DNA from: Streptomyces griseus
Lineage (GTDB): Bacteria; Actinomycetota; Actinomycetes; Streptomycetales; Streptomycetaceae
Length of the DNA stretch: 64,000 nucleotides
Direction of reading: 5' to 3'
Assembly (NCBI GenBank): GCA_002154345.1
Contig: MUNB01000053.1
Span: forward strand, 1-64,000
Within the stretch, counting starts at the first letter, position 1, and each line of letters opens with the position of its first letter. The translations under genes and the position numbers were made by a program. Shown one piece after another: positions 32,588-40,572 of this stretch. The notes under the pieces are model-generated. The model worked only from the letters and a program-made list of their open reading frames with translations, was not told where the DNA came from and made no database searches.

Positions 32588-34006
32588 TCAGTGCAGTCCG
32601 GCAAGCTGGAGGAGCAGGGCCTTCACTTCGGTGGCCCTGACCCGTTCGGTGAGCGCGTGGGGGGTGGAGCAGAGGATGAGCGGACCTTCGTCGTCGCTCT
32701 CGGGGTGGCGGCCGTGGCTGCCGCGAATAGGTGAGGGGTCCAGGGGGACGACCGCCATGCGGTAGCGCAGGCCGAGCTTCTTGCGGGCGACCGCAGAGAC
32801 GGCCTTGACCCGGACGTAGGGGTCCTGGGGGTCCATGAAGAGCTCGACGGGGTCGTAGCCGGGCTTGCGGTGGATCTCGACGAGCTGGGCGAAGTCGGGG
32901 GCGCGGGCGTCGTCGAGCCAGTAGTAGTACGTGAACCAGGCGTCCTTCTCCGCGACGGCGACCAGTTCGCCGGAGCGGGGGTGGTCCAGGTGGTGCGCCT
33001 TCTTGCCCTCGTCGTCGAGCAGCTGCTCGATGCCGGGCAGGTCCGCGAGGGCCGCCCGGGTCGCTTCCAGGTCCTCGGGGCGGCGTACGTAGATGTGGGC
33101 GAGCTGGTGGTCGGCGACGGCGAAGGCGCGTGAGGCCATCGGGTCCAGGTATTCCATGCCGTCCTGGGTGTGGACCTCCAGCAGGCCCGCCCGACGCAGG
33201 GCGCGGTTGATGTCGACCGGCCGGTCGACGCGGGTGATGCCGTATTCGGAGAGGGCGACGACGGTACGCCCCTCGGCCCGGGCGTCGGCCAGCAGCGGGG
33301 CCATGGCCCGGTCGAGGTCGGTGGCGGCCTGGTGGGAGCGGGGGTCGTCGGGCCCGTAGCGCTGGAGGTCGTAGTCGAGGTGGGGCAGGTAGCAGAGGGC
33401 GAGGTCGGGGGTGCGGGTGGCGATGATGTGCCGGGTGGCGTCGATGATCCACTGGGAGGAGACGAGGTCGGCGCCGGGACCCCAGAAGTGGAAGAGGGGG
33501 AACGTGCCGAGTTTGTCGGTCAGTTCGTCGTGCAGGGCGGGGGGCCGGGTGTAGCAGTCGGGTTCCTTGCGGCCGTCGGCGTAGTAGACGGGGCGCGGGG
33601 TGACGGTCCAGTCGGTGTCGGCGCCCATCGCGTACCACCAGCAGATGTTGGCGACGGTGTAGCCGGGGTGGGCGCGGCGGGCGGCGTCCCAGAGTCTGTC
33701 GCCCTCGACGAGCCCGTTGTGCTGGCGCCAGAGCAGGACGTCGCCGAGCTCGCGGAAGTACCAGCCGTTGGCGACGATGCCGTGTTCGGCGGGCATGGCG
33801 CCGGTGAGGAAGGTGGACTGGGCGGCGCAGGTGACGGCGGGCAGCACGGTGGAGAGCGGTGCCTGTGCGCCCTGCTCGCCCAGGGCCCGGAGGTTCGGCA
33901 TGTGGGCCAGGAGCTGGGGGGTGAGGCCGACGACGTCGAGGACGAGGAGCGGGGTGGGGCCGCCGGTCTTCTGTGCGGTTTCCGTGCCGGTTTCGGGCGC
34001 GCTCAT
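32588..34006 (-). CDS. nucleotide pyrophosphatase/phosphodiesterase-like alkaline phosphatase superfamily protein
   Basis: 472 residues. PLLVLDVVGL begins the fold, then TVLPAVTCAAQSTFLTGAMP with the nucleophile Thr/Ser region, and later metal-binding YLPHLDYDLQRYG, SEYGITRVDRPV and the terminal GSHGRHPES histidine. It belongs to the type I phosphodiesterase/nucleotide pyrophosphatase family and should cleave a phosphodiester or pyrophosphate in a small molecule. No signal peptide, so cytoplasmic. The ATG at 34006 overlaps eboE by 4 bp, making it part of the ebo operon; such a phosphatase is a regular companion of ebo genes in actinomycetes. Confidence 0.9.
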   Translation of the reverse strand: MSAPETGTETAQKTGGPTPLLVLDVVGLTPQLLAHMPNLRALGEQGAQAPLSTVLPAVTCAAQSTFLTGAMPAEHGIVANGWYFRELGDVLLWRQHNGLVEGDRLWDAARRAHPGYTVANICWWYAMGADTDWTVTPRPVYYADGRKEPDCYTRPPALHDELTDKLGTFPLFHFWGPGADLVSSQWIIDATRHIIATRTPDLALCYLPHLDYDLQRYGPDDPRSHQAATDLDRAMAPLLADARAEGRTVVALSEYGITRVDRPVDINRALRRAGLLEVHTQDGMEYLDPMASRAFAVADHQLAHIYVRRPEDLEATRAALADLPGIEQLLDDEGKKAHHLDHPRSGELVAVAEKDAWFTYYYWLDDARAPDFAQLVEIHRKPGYDPVELFMDPQDPYVRVKAVSAVARKKLGLRYRMAVVPLDPSPIRGSHGRHPESDDEGPLILCSTPHALTERVRATEVKALLLQLAGLH

Positions 34007-35178
34007 GGCAGTTCCTTGAGGCCGAGGTCGACCAGGAGGTCGCGGGCGAGGGTGAGTTCGGCGGCGATGCCGTCGGCGAGCTGGGTGCGGGTGCGGGGCC
34101 GCAGTTCGGCCGGCAGCGCCTGCCAGGTGTACGTCTCGACCTCCAGGTGCCGGGTCAGCGGCGCGGGCCCGCCGACGAGCCGGGCGAGTGTGTCGCGCAG
34201 CACCGGCAGGGTCGAGGTCAGCGGGGGCGCGGGGGGTGCGTGCAGCGGTACGTGGAAGTGGGCGCGCCAGGGGGTGGAGTCGGGGAGCGCCCGGCCGGTG
34301 ACGGCTTCGTCGAGGTCGTCGGTGCCGCGCAGTCCGGCGGCGGTGCTGGTGCGGGTCTGGTGCAGGAAGCGTGGTTCGGCGAACGCGGCGAGCGCGGAGC
34401 GGACCTCGGGCAGGTGGGGCTGGTCGGCGTGCAGGGCGGCGGAGAGCTGCGACTTCACGACGCGTACGCCGGCGGCGGCCAGGGCGTGGAGGGCGGTCCC
34501 GGGGTCCTCGAAGGAGGTGGCGAGGTGGCAGGTGTCGACGCAGATGCCGATGCGGTCGTGCCCGACGTCGGTGAGCGGGGCGATGGCGTCGGCGGTGGTC
34601 TCGACCGTGCAGCCCGGTTCCGGTTCGAGGCCGATCCGGATGGACTTGCCGGTCATCTCGGCCAGGGCGTCGAGGCGCTGGGCGAGCGTGGTGAGCGCGG
34701 CTCGTGCGGTGCGGGCGGCCTCGGGGTCGCCGTCGTAGGGGGTGCGCCAGGCGAGCGGCAAGGTGGAGATGGTGCCCTCGGTGACGTCGTCCGGGAGCAG
34801 GGCGGCCAGGAGGCGGGCGAGGTCGGTGGTGTGGGCGAGCCGGTCGGGTTCGGTCCAGTCCGGCCGGTAGACCCGGTATTTGACCTCGTCGGCGCCGAAA
34901 CCTTCGTACGGGAAGCCGTTGAGGGTGACCACTTCGAGGCCGCGGCTGTCGAGTTCGGCGCGCAGGGCACGGAGTTCGGCGGGGTCGTTGATCAGGGCGC
35001 GGGCGGCGTCCCGGGCGAGCCAGAGGCCGATGCCGAGGCGGTCCCGGCCGAGTCGGCGGCGGACGGGTTCGCAGTGGTCGCGGAGCTGGGCGCGGACGCC
35101 GTCCAGGGTCTCGGCGGGGTGGACGTTGGTGCAGTAGGCGAGGTGGACGGTGGAGCCGTCCGGGTGGCGGAAGCGCAT
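34003..35178 (-). CDS. eboE: metabolite traffic protein EboE (TIM barrel)
   Basis: 391 residues. Begins MRFRHPDGSTVHLAYCTNVHPAETLDGV, the characteristic EboE start, followed by GLWLARDAA, VTLNGFPYEGFG, the metal/phosphate-site segments RIGLEPEPGCTVET and GICVDTCHLA, and FHVPLHAPP. It is a sugar-phosphate-isomerase-type TIM barrel. Ebo proteins were first noted in cyanobacterial scytonemin clusters, where they are thought to help move a pathway intermediate across the cytoplasmic membrane; the actual reaction of EboE is not established. The ATG at 35178 lies 7 bp after the TatD gene and overlaps the pyrophosphatase gene by 4 bp. Confidence 0.9.
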   Translation of the reverse strand: MRFRHPDGSTVHLAYCTNVHPAETLDGVRAQLRDHCEPVRRRLGRDRLGIGLWLARDAARALINDPAELRALRAELDSRGLEVVTLNGFPYEGFGADEVKYRVYRPDWTEPDRLAHTTDLARLLAALLPDDVTEGTISTLPLAWRTPYDGDPEAARTARAALTTLAQRLDALAEMTGKSIRIGLEPEPGCTVETTADAIAPLTDVGHDRIGICVDTCHLATSFEDPGTALHALAAAGVRVVKSQLSAALHADQPHLPEVRSALAAFAEPRFLHQTRTSTAAGLRGTDDLDEAVTGRALPDSTPWRAHFHVPLHAPPAPPLTSTLPVLRDTLARLVGGPAPLTRHLEVETYTWQALPAELRPRTRTQLADGIAAELTLARDLLVDLGLKELP

Positions 35179-35185
35179 GGCCGCC

Positions 35186-36034
35186 TCACTCCCCGCCGCG
35201 CAGGATGGAGTTGCCCTCGTGGAGTGGATCGGGGGCCGGGACGTCCAGCTGGAGGCGGCCGCTCTGGCCGTAGAAGGCGACGGGGTTGCGCCACAGGACC
35301 TGGTCGACGTCGTCCTCGGTGAAGCCGGCCTTCAGCATGGCGTCGGCGACCTTGCGGGTCTTGAGGGGGTCGCTCTTTCCCCAGTCGGCGGCCGAGTTGA
35401 CGAGGACCTTCTCGGTGCCGTGGTTCTGGAGGATGGTGACCATGCGGTCCTCGTCCATCTTGGTGTCCGGGTAGATGGAGAACCCGGCCCAGCAGCCGCT
35501 GTCGGCGGCGGCTTTCACGGTGGTCTCGTTGAGGTGGTCGAGCAGGACGAACTCCGGGGGGAGGTTCGATTCGCGGACGACGTCGATGGTGCGGTGGAGA
35601 CCGGCGAGCTTGTCGCGGTGCGGGGTGTGGACGAGGGCGGGCAGAGCGTGGTCGGCGGCGAGCTGGAGCTGGGCGGCCAGCGCGTGGTCCTCGGCCGGGG
35701 TCATGGAGTCGTAGCCGATCTCGCCCACGGCGACGACGGAGTCCTTGACGAGATAGCGGGGCAGTGCGTCCAGGACGGGGGTGCAGCGGGGGTCGTTCGC
35801 CTCCTTGGGGTTGAGGGCGAGCGTGCAGTGGTGCGCGATGCCGTACTGCGAGGCGCGGAAGGGCTCCCAGCCGAGGAGTGCGTCGAAGTAGTCGAAGAAG
35901 CTGGCGGGCGAGGTGCGGGGCTGGCCGAGCCAGAAGGAGGGCTCGACGAGCGCGCGGACGCCCGCGTCGTACATCGCCCGATAGTCGTCGGTGGTGCGGG
36001 AGGTCATGTGGATGTGGGGGTCGAAGATGCGCAT
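35186..36034 (-). CDS. TatD-family metal-dependent hydrolase of the ebo cluster
   Basis: 282 residues. Starts MRIFDPHIHMTSRTTDDYRAM with the HxH metal motif, then GEIGYD, PALVHTPHRDK, FVLLDHLNE and VNSAADWGKSDPL, the TatD/amidohydrolase arrangement. It is probably the EboB-type hydrolase of the ebo set. The ATG at 36034 overlaps the last base of the eboA stop (TGATG), so translation is coupled. Cytoplasmic. The substrate is unknown, but context says it acts on the same intermediate as EboE, EboA and EboC. Confidence 0.88.
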   Translation of the reverse strand: MRIFDPHIHMTSRTTDDYRAMYDAGVRALVEPSFWLGQPRTSPASFFDYFDALLGWEPFRASQYGIAHHCTLALNPKEANDPRCTPVLDALPRYLVKDSVVAVGEIGYDSMTPAEDHALAAQLQLAADHALPALVHTPHRDKLAGLHRTIDVVRESNLPPEFVLLDHLNETTVKAAADSGCWAGFSIYPDTKMDEDRMVTILQNHGTEKVLVNSAADWGKSDPLKTRKVADAMLKAGFTEDDVDQVLWRNPVAFYGQSGRLQLDVPAPDPLHEGNSILRGGE

Positions 36035-36693
36035 CAGGACTCCTCCGTGGGGGCGGGGGCGGTGGGGGCTTCGGTCCGCCGGGCATGCCCCAGGACCGTG
36101 CGCAGGTCTTCGGGGACGGTGCGGCCGGCCGCGGTGCGTTCGGCGGCGAAGTCGCCGAGCATGCGGGCGAGTTCGGCGTCGCCTCGGGCCCGGTCGGCGA
36201 GCCGGGCGACGGCCGCGACCGGCACTTCGGTGAACAGGCACTTCAGTACGGCGTGCCGCCAGGCGTGGGCGTCGAGGTGGTCGGCGGCGTAGGGGCCGAC
36301 GGCCGCGGCGACCAGCCGGGTGTCGTTGGCGCGCAGGGCGTCCTCGACGAGCGGGAGGGCGGTGTCGCCGAGGTCGAGCAGGTGCAGGGTGAGGAGGACG
36401 GCGCGGCGTTCGGCCGCGGTGCCCTGTTCGTAGAGCCGGGTGACGGAGGGCAGGGAGGCGCGGGCCTCGACGAGCAGAAGGGAGCGTACGGAGTCGGCGT
36501 GCTCCGGTCCGCAGTGCCGGCCGGCGGCGGCGTAGCGCAGCTCCCACGGCGGGGAGGCGTACGGGCTCGCCCCGGGGCGGGGGGCGTCGGAGGCGGCTGC
36601 CGCGTCGTGGGCTGCCTCGGCGAGGGCCTCGTCCAGCCAGGCGCGGGCGGGCCCGTCGAGTTCGGCGTCCAGTTCCTTGCGGGACTTCAGCAC
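36034..36693 (-). CDS. eboA: EboA-domain metabolite traffic protein
   Basis: 219 residues, all-helical and HEAT-like: SRKELDAELDGPARAWLDEAL at the start, PWELRYAAAGRHCG, RSLLLVEAR, and AAVGPYAADHLDAHAWRHAVLKCLFTEVPVAAVARLADRA, the core of the EboA family. Start GTG at 36693 with GGGAGG 6 bases upstream; it overlaps the preceding TIM-barrel gene by 7 bp and abuts the TatD gene. It probably acts as a scaffold or specificity factor for metabolite transfer. No signal peptide or membrane helix. Confidence 0.88.
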   Translation of the reverse strand: MLKSRKELDAELDGPARAWLDEALAEAAHDAAAASDAPRPGASPYASPPWELRYAAAGRHCGPEHADSVRSLLLVEARASLPSVTRLYEQGTAAERRAVLLTLHLLDLGDTALPLVEDALRANDTRLVAAAVGPYAADHLDAHAWRHAVLKCLFTEVPVAAVARLADRARGDAELARMLGDFAAERTAAGRTVPEDLRTVLGHARRTEAPTAPAPTEES

Positions 36694-37559
36694 GGTGCGC
36701 CTCCCTTGGTCGCCGTACCGCGTGTCATGGCGTCGTGCAGGAAGTCGATGGACGCACGGGCCAGTTCGGGGCCGGCGTGGGAGTGGCGGGGCAGTTCGAC
36801 GACGGTGAGGCCCCGGTAGTCCGAGGCGGCCAGGGCGGCGAGCACGGGCGGGAAGTCGATCTCCCCGTCGCCGAACGGGAGGTGTTCGTGGACTCCGCGC
36901 CGCATGTCCTCGATCTGTACGTGCCGGAGCCAGGGGGCGGAGTCCTTGATGCACTCCACCGGCGAGGCCTCCTCCAGGCACTGGCAGTGGCCGATGTCGA
37001 GGGTGAGGCCGAGCGGTCCCGGGTCGCCGAGCAGGCCGCGCAGGTGGTGGAAGTCGGCGAGGGTGGCGAGGAGGTGACCGGGTTCGGGCTCGATGGCGAC
37101 AGGAACGCCGGACCGGTCAGCGGCTTCGAGTACGGGGGCGAGCGCTTCGGTGAGCCGTTTCCACGCGGTGTCCGTCGCGGCGCCGGGCGGCGTGATGCCG
37201 CTGAAGCAGTGGACGGCGTGCGCACCGAGTTCGGCGGCCACGTCGACGGCGCGGACGAGCAGCGCGGTGCGGGCGGCTCGGGCGTCGGGGTCCGGGTCGA
37301 GGAGGGAGGGGCCGTGCTTGCGGCGCGGGTCGAGGACGTAGCGGGCGCCGGTCTCCACGGTGACCCGGAGCCCGAGGGAGGTGAGCCTGCGGCGGACCTG
37401 GCGGGTGCGTTCGGCGAGGTCCGGGGCCATGGGGTCCAGGTGCATGTGGTCGAGGGTCAGGCCGACGCCCTCGTAGCCGAGGTCGGCGAGCAGGCCGAGG
37501 GCGTCGTCGAGGCGGAGGTCGGTGAGCCCGTTGGTGCCGTATCCGAGGTGGAGGGTCAT
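36687..37559 (-). CDS. sugar phosphate isomerase/epimerase (TIM barrel) of the ebo cluster
   Basis: 290 residues. Xylose-isomerase-like barrel: MTLHLGYGTNGLTDLRLDDAL, GYEGVGLTLDHMHLDP, VAIEPEPGHLL (metal Glu), LTLDIGHCQC (metal Asp/His), VQIEDMRRGVHEHLPFGDG and TVVELPRHSH. Family members handle keto-sugars or cyclitols using a divalent metal. The ATG at 37559 overlaps the eboC stop by 4 bp. Lying between EboC and EboA, and downstream of inositol-phosphate synthase, it may act on an inositol-derived compound, which is inference. Confidence 0.9.
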   Translation of the reverse strand: MTLHLGYGTNGLTDLRLDDALGLLADLGYEGVGLTLDHMHLDPMAPDLAERTRQVRRRLTSLGLRVTVETGARYVLDPRRKHGPSLLDPDPDARAARTALLVRAVDVAAELGAHAVHCFSGITPPGAATDTAWKRLTEALAPVLEAADRSGVPVAIEPEPGHLLATLADFHHLRGLLGDPGPLGLTLDIGHCQCLEEASPVECIKDSAPWLRHVQIEDMRRGVHEHLPFGDGEIDFPPVLAALAASDYRGLTVVELPRHSHAGPELARASIDFLHDAMTRGTATKGGAPC

Positions 37560-39226
37560 GTGAGGCTCACCTTCCGGGCGAGGCTGCGGGCGAGGGGGAC
37601 GAGCCCCATGACGGCGAGTCCGGTGACGGGCGCGCCGGCGCGGGCGGCGAGCGCGGCCTGGAGCGGGATCATGGCCCGGATGCCCCCGCCGACCGCCCGC
37701 TGGGTGAGCGGCGGGGACGGGTTGAGTGCGGCGTGCAGGAGGGGTGGTCCGGCGGTACGGAGGTAGGCGCCGGTGAGCGCGACGACGAGGAGCCGGAGGG
37801 GGTCGGTGGCCCGGCCGGGGAGACCCCGCCCGGGGATGCCCCGCCCGAAGAGGTCTTGCCCGAAGAGGTCTTGCCCTGGGGTGTCGCCGGGCTGTGGGCC
37901 CGCACCGCGGGCGGTGGCCCGGCCGGGGACGGCTGTCCTTCGGGCCGTCGCTCCGTGGGCGGGCGCCCCTGCGGGACCTGCTCCGGTCCCCGGGCCCGCG
38001 CCGGAGGCGGTCGCCGTCGCTCCGGGCAGGCCGAGGGTCCTGCCCCACCGCTCCCCCAGTACCGCTGCGGCGAGTGCCGTCGTCGTGGCCAGCACCGCGA
38101 GCGGGGTTCCGGTGGAGCCGCCCTGCGCCTCGTGGCGCGATACGGCGGTGACGCCGTAGGTGTGCGCCCCGAGCACGAAGGCGGCGGGCAGCGCGGGGAG
38201 GCACGTGGTCAGGCCGCCGAGCACCGGCGTCGGGGCCGCTCCACCGCGCGCCGGTGCCGGGCCCGCTGCTCCTCGCGCCGAGGTCAGGCTCGCCCGTGCG
38301 GGTGTCGCGCCCGCCCGGGCCGCCCGTCCGGCAACGTTGTCGAATCGGGCTCCGAAGGCCGGCGTTCCGGTGCCCGGCGCGGCCGCCTTGCCGGTCGCCG
38401 TGGCCGTCGCGCCCAGCAGGAGGTCCAGCGAGCGGGCCGCCGCCATGGCCGCCGGGCCCGCCTTCGTGTGCTTCAGGTGCAGGTCGTAGGCCCAGACCGT
38501 GGCGGCCAGCCCCGTGGCCACGGTCAGCGCGGGGCGGCCGGCGCGGGCCGCCAGGGCGAGGCCCGCCGTGGTCAGTACCCCGGCAGCGCCCAGGGCCGCC
38601 GCCGGGCTGATGCGGCCCGAGGGGATCGGGCGGTGCGGGCGGTCCACGGCGTCCTCTTCGCGGTCGGCCCAGTCGTTGAGGGCCATCCCCGCCTCGTACA
38701 GGCAGAGCGACGCGCCGATCGCCAGTGCGGTGCCCCGGCCGGGCCGGCGGCCCACCGCCGCAGCGCCCGCCAGCGCGTCCCCGGGCACGGAGAACAGGGC
38801 GGAGACGCGGAGCAGTTCCGCCCAGGCCCGCAGGCGCCGCCGGGGCGCGCCCCGGCCGGAGGCCTGGTGGGCCCCCTGGCCGAAGGCCCGGTCGGCACCG
38901 CGGCCGGAAGCCCGGTCCGAGGCACGGCCGGCGCCCTGCTCGGCGTCCCGGCCCGAGGCCTGGTCGGCGCCCTGCTCGGCGTCCGGTCCGGAGGCCGCCC
39001 GCGATCGGCTCGCGTCCGCGTCCTCCGCGCCCTGTTCTCCGTTCCGGCCCGTGGGGGGCGGTCCGGGCCTGTCCGGTGCGGGCGCAGTCCCACCCGCACC
39101 GGACAGGCTGTCATCGGTCACGGCAGCGGGCGGGCCACCGTGTGCAAAACCGTTCCGCCGCCCGGCCGGGAGCAGCGACAGCGCCGCCACCAGCGCGGCC
39201 GGAACGGCTCGGCCTCGCCGCCTCAC
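37556..39226 (-). CDS. eboC: EboC, UbiA-type prenyltransferase with long low-complexity insertions
   Basis: 556 residues, whereas UbiA enzymes are near 300. The GTG at 39226 overlaps the stop of the inositol-phosphate-synthase gene (GTGA). After a hydrophobic N-terminus, residues about 45-135 are a Gly/Ala/Gln/Asp-rich repeat (units like GRDAEQGAGRAS). The UbiA core begins at about 140: SLCLYEAGMALNDWADREEDAVDRPHRPIPSG (the NDxxDxxxD Mg-prenyl-diphosphate site) and ATVWAYDLHLKHT. Further insertions interrupt the core at about 285-340 and 410-470 (QDLFGQDLFGRGIPGRGLPG). At least 7 membrane segments remain. It should transfer a prenyl-type group, or handle a prenyl carrier, at the membrane. The insertions are encoded by visible DNA repeats and look like repeat expansion. 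Confidence 0.85.
   Translation of the reverse strand: MRRRGRAVPAALVAALSLLPAGRRNGFAHGGPPAAVTDDSLSGAGGTAPAPDRPGPPPTGRNGEQGAEDADASRSRAASGPDAEQGADQASGRDAEQGAGRASDRASGRGADRAFGQGAHQASGRGAPRRRLRAWAELLRVSALFSVPGDALAGAAAVGRRPGRGTALAIGASLCLYEAGMALNDWADREEDAVDRPHRPIPSGRISPAAALGAAGVLTTAGLALAARAGRPALTVATGLAATVWAYDLHLKHTKAGPAAMAAARSLDLLLGATATATGKAAAPGTGTPAFGARFDNVAGRAARAGATPARASLTSARGAAGPAPARGGAAPTPVLGGLTTCLPALPAAFVLGAHTYGVTAVSRHEAQGGSTGTPLAVLATTTALAAAVLGERWGRTLGLPGATATASGAGPGTGAGPAGAPAHGATARRTAVPGRATARGAGPQPGDTPGQDLFGQDLFGRGIPGRGLPGRATDPLRLLVVALTGAYLRTAGPPLLHAALNPSPPLTQRAVGGGIRAMIPLQAALAARAGAPVTGLAVMGLVPLARSLARKVSLT
37844..37873. repeat. 15-bp perfect tandem duplication inside eboC
   Basis: CCCGAAGAGGTCTTG occurs twice in direct succession. 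On the coding strand it encodes QDLFG twice and is in frame. Confidence 0.85.
38930..38984. repeat. duplicated 19-mer in a degenerate repeat tract of eboC
   Basis: GGCGCCCTGCTCGGCGTCC occurs at 38930-38948 and again at 38966-38984, 36 bp apart, inside a longer run (about 38840-39000) of related CGGCCGGA-GCC-GGTCGG units. The spacing keeps the reading frame. Confidence 0.75.
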
Positions 39227-40479
39227 GCCTGGGCCCGCAGCCGCTCGGCGAAGGAGAGCAAGGTCGTGTACTGCTCGGCGAGCGCCGCCGAGGTGCCGCC
39301 GTCCGGGTCCTTGAAGTAGAAACCCAGCTCCGGCAGCGGGCCGCTGATCCCGGCCTCGTGGGCGCGGGCGAGTAGCCGGGCCAGGTCCAGGACCAGCGGG
39401 GCCGCGAGGGCCGAGTCGCAGCCCTGCCAGATGGTCTGGAGGATCATGCGGGAGCCGAGGAAGCCGTCGAAGGCGATGTGGTCCCAGGCGGTCTTCCAGT
39501 CCCCCATCGCGGGCACGTCGTCGATGTGCACCTCGCCCTCGGGCGCGGTGCCGAAGGTGTCGGCCAGGACGCGTTCCTTCCCGGCGTTCTTCGCGGCGGC
39601 GGCCGCCGGATCGGCCAGCGCCGCCCCGTCCCCGCCGCCCAGCAGGTTCGACCCGGACCACGCCCGTACGGCGAGGGCGCGCTGGAGGAACATCGGGGCG
39701 AGCACGGAACGGAGCAGCGTCTGGCCGGTCTTGCCGTCGCGTCCGGCGTGGGGAAGTCCGCTGGAGGCGACGGTGTCGGTGAGCGCGGGGGCGCGCAGTC
39801 CGGTGGAGGGGGTGAAGTTGGCGTAGGCGCAGCCGGCGCGCAGGGCGGCGGCCGCGTAGAGCGAGCTGGCGGGCAGCCGGGTGTCGTCGGGGCCGGGCGC
39901 GGGTTCGGTGGAGGCGACGTTGACGACGACGACGCGGGCCAGGTCGTGGCGGTGGGCGAAGTCGGTGAGGTCGGCGGCGAACGCGGCGATGAGTTCCTGG
40001 TCGCTGCGGGTGTCGCCGGGGAGCGGTCCGCCGGGGCGGATCTCGGCGTCGGCGGCGTCGAGTTCGGCGCGTACGGCGGAGGGCAGTCCGTGCGGCAGCA
40101 CACCGCCGTCGGCCAGCGCCTCGGCCCGCTTGGACAGCGGGCAGTCGAGGGTGTCGTGGCCGCCGAAGACCAGGTCGGTCAGGGCGGGCAGACCGGCGTC
40201 GGCGAAGGGGGGCGTCTCGGTGACCATGCCGGTCGGCGGGTGCAGACCCGCGGCGATGGCGGCGCAGCCCGCGGTGGCGGTGGTCGCCACCGAACCGCGC
40301 GCTCCGATGAACCAGACGCCGGTGCGACCCGCGACCTCCGCACGGTCCCCGGCACCGGCGAGGCCCATGGCCTCCGCGCGGTCCGCGGAACCCGCGAGGC
40401 CGGAAGCCTCCGAAGGGCTCGGGGTGTCGGTTCGGCCTGGGGCGTCGGTTCGGCCTTCACGATCGGCGTGTGCGGTCAC
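39223..40479 (-). CDS. inositol-3-phosphate synthase family protein
   Basis: 418 residues. After a repetitive Ala/Gly/Asp-rich leader (1-52), the Rossmann motif GVWFIGARGSVATTATAG appears at about 53-70. Family landmarks follow: VVVVNVASTEP, YANFTPSTGLRAPAL, GKTGQTLLRSVLAPMF, WSGSNLLGGGDGAAL and AFDGFLGSRMILQTIWQGCDS. The enzyme class converts glucose-6-phosphate to inositol-3-phosphate using NAD. This divergent type sits at the head of ebo operons in actinomycetes, so it may make the cyclitol that the Ebo proteins process or transport. The GTG at 40479 has GGGAGG 6 bases upstream; eboC starts within its stop. First gene of the operon running to 31436. Confidence 0.9.
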   Translation of the reverse strand: MTAHADREGRTDAPGRTDTPSPSEASGLAGSADRAEAMGLAGAGDRAEVAGRTGVWFIGARGSVATTATAGCAAIAAGLHPPTGMVTETPPFADAGLPALTDLVFGGHDTLDCPLSKRAEALADGGVLPHGLPSAVRAELDAADAEIRPGGPLPGDTRSDQELIAAFAADLTDFAHRHDLARVVVVNVASTEPAPGPDDTRLPASSLYAAAALRAGCAYANFTPSTGLRAPALTDTVASSGLPHAGRDGKTGQTLLRSVLAPMFLQRALAVRAWSGSNLLGGGDGAALADPAAAAAKNAGKERVLADTFGTAPEGEVHIDDVPAMGDWKTAWDHIAFDGFLGSRMILQTIWQGCDSALAAPLVLDLARLLARAHEAGISGPLPELGFYFKDPDGGTSAALAEQYTTLLSFAERLRAQA

Positions 40480-40513
40480 GGGCTGCCTCCCTGGGGCGAT
40501 GTCGGGGGTGGTG

Positions 40514-40556
40514 GACGACGGGCGGGGGAAGGCGCGTGCTTCCCCCGCCCGTCGTC
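40514..40556 (-). terminator. 18-bp perfect hairpin after the 3.7-kb secreted-enzyme gene
   Basis: GACGACGGGCGGGGGAAG pairs with its exact complement around a 7-base loop. It lies 16 bp after the stop of the minus-strand gene and 35 bp before the inositol-phosphate-synthase start, so it separates two transcription units. Confidence 0.88.
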
Positions 40557-40572
40557 GGCAGAGGCGGCCGCC

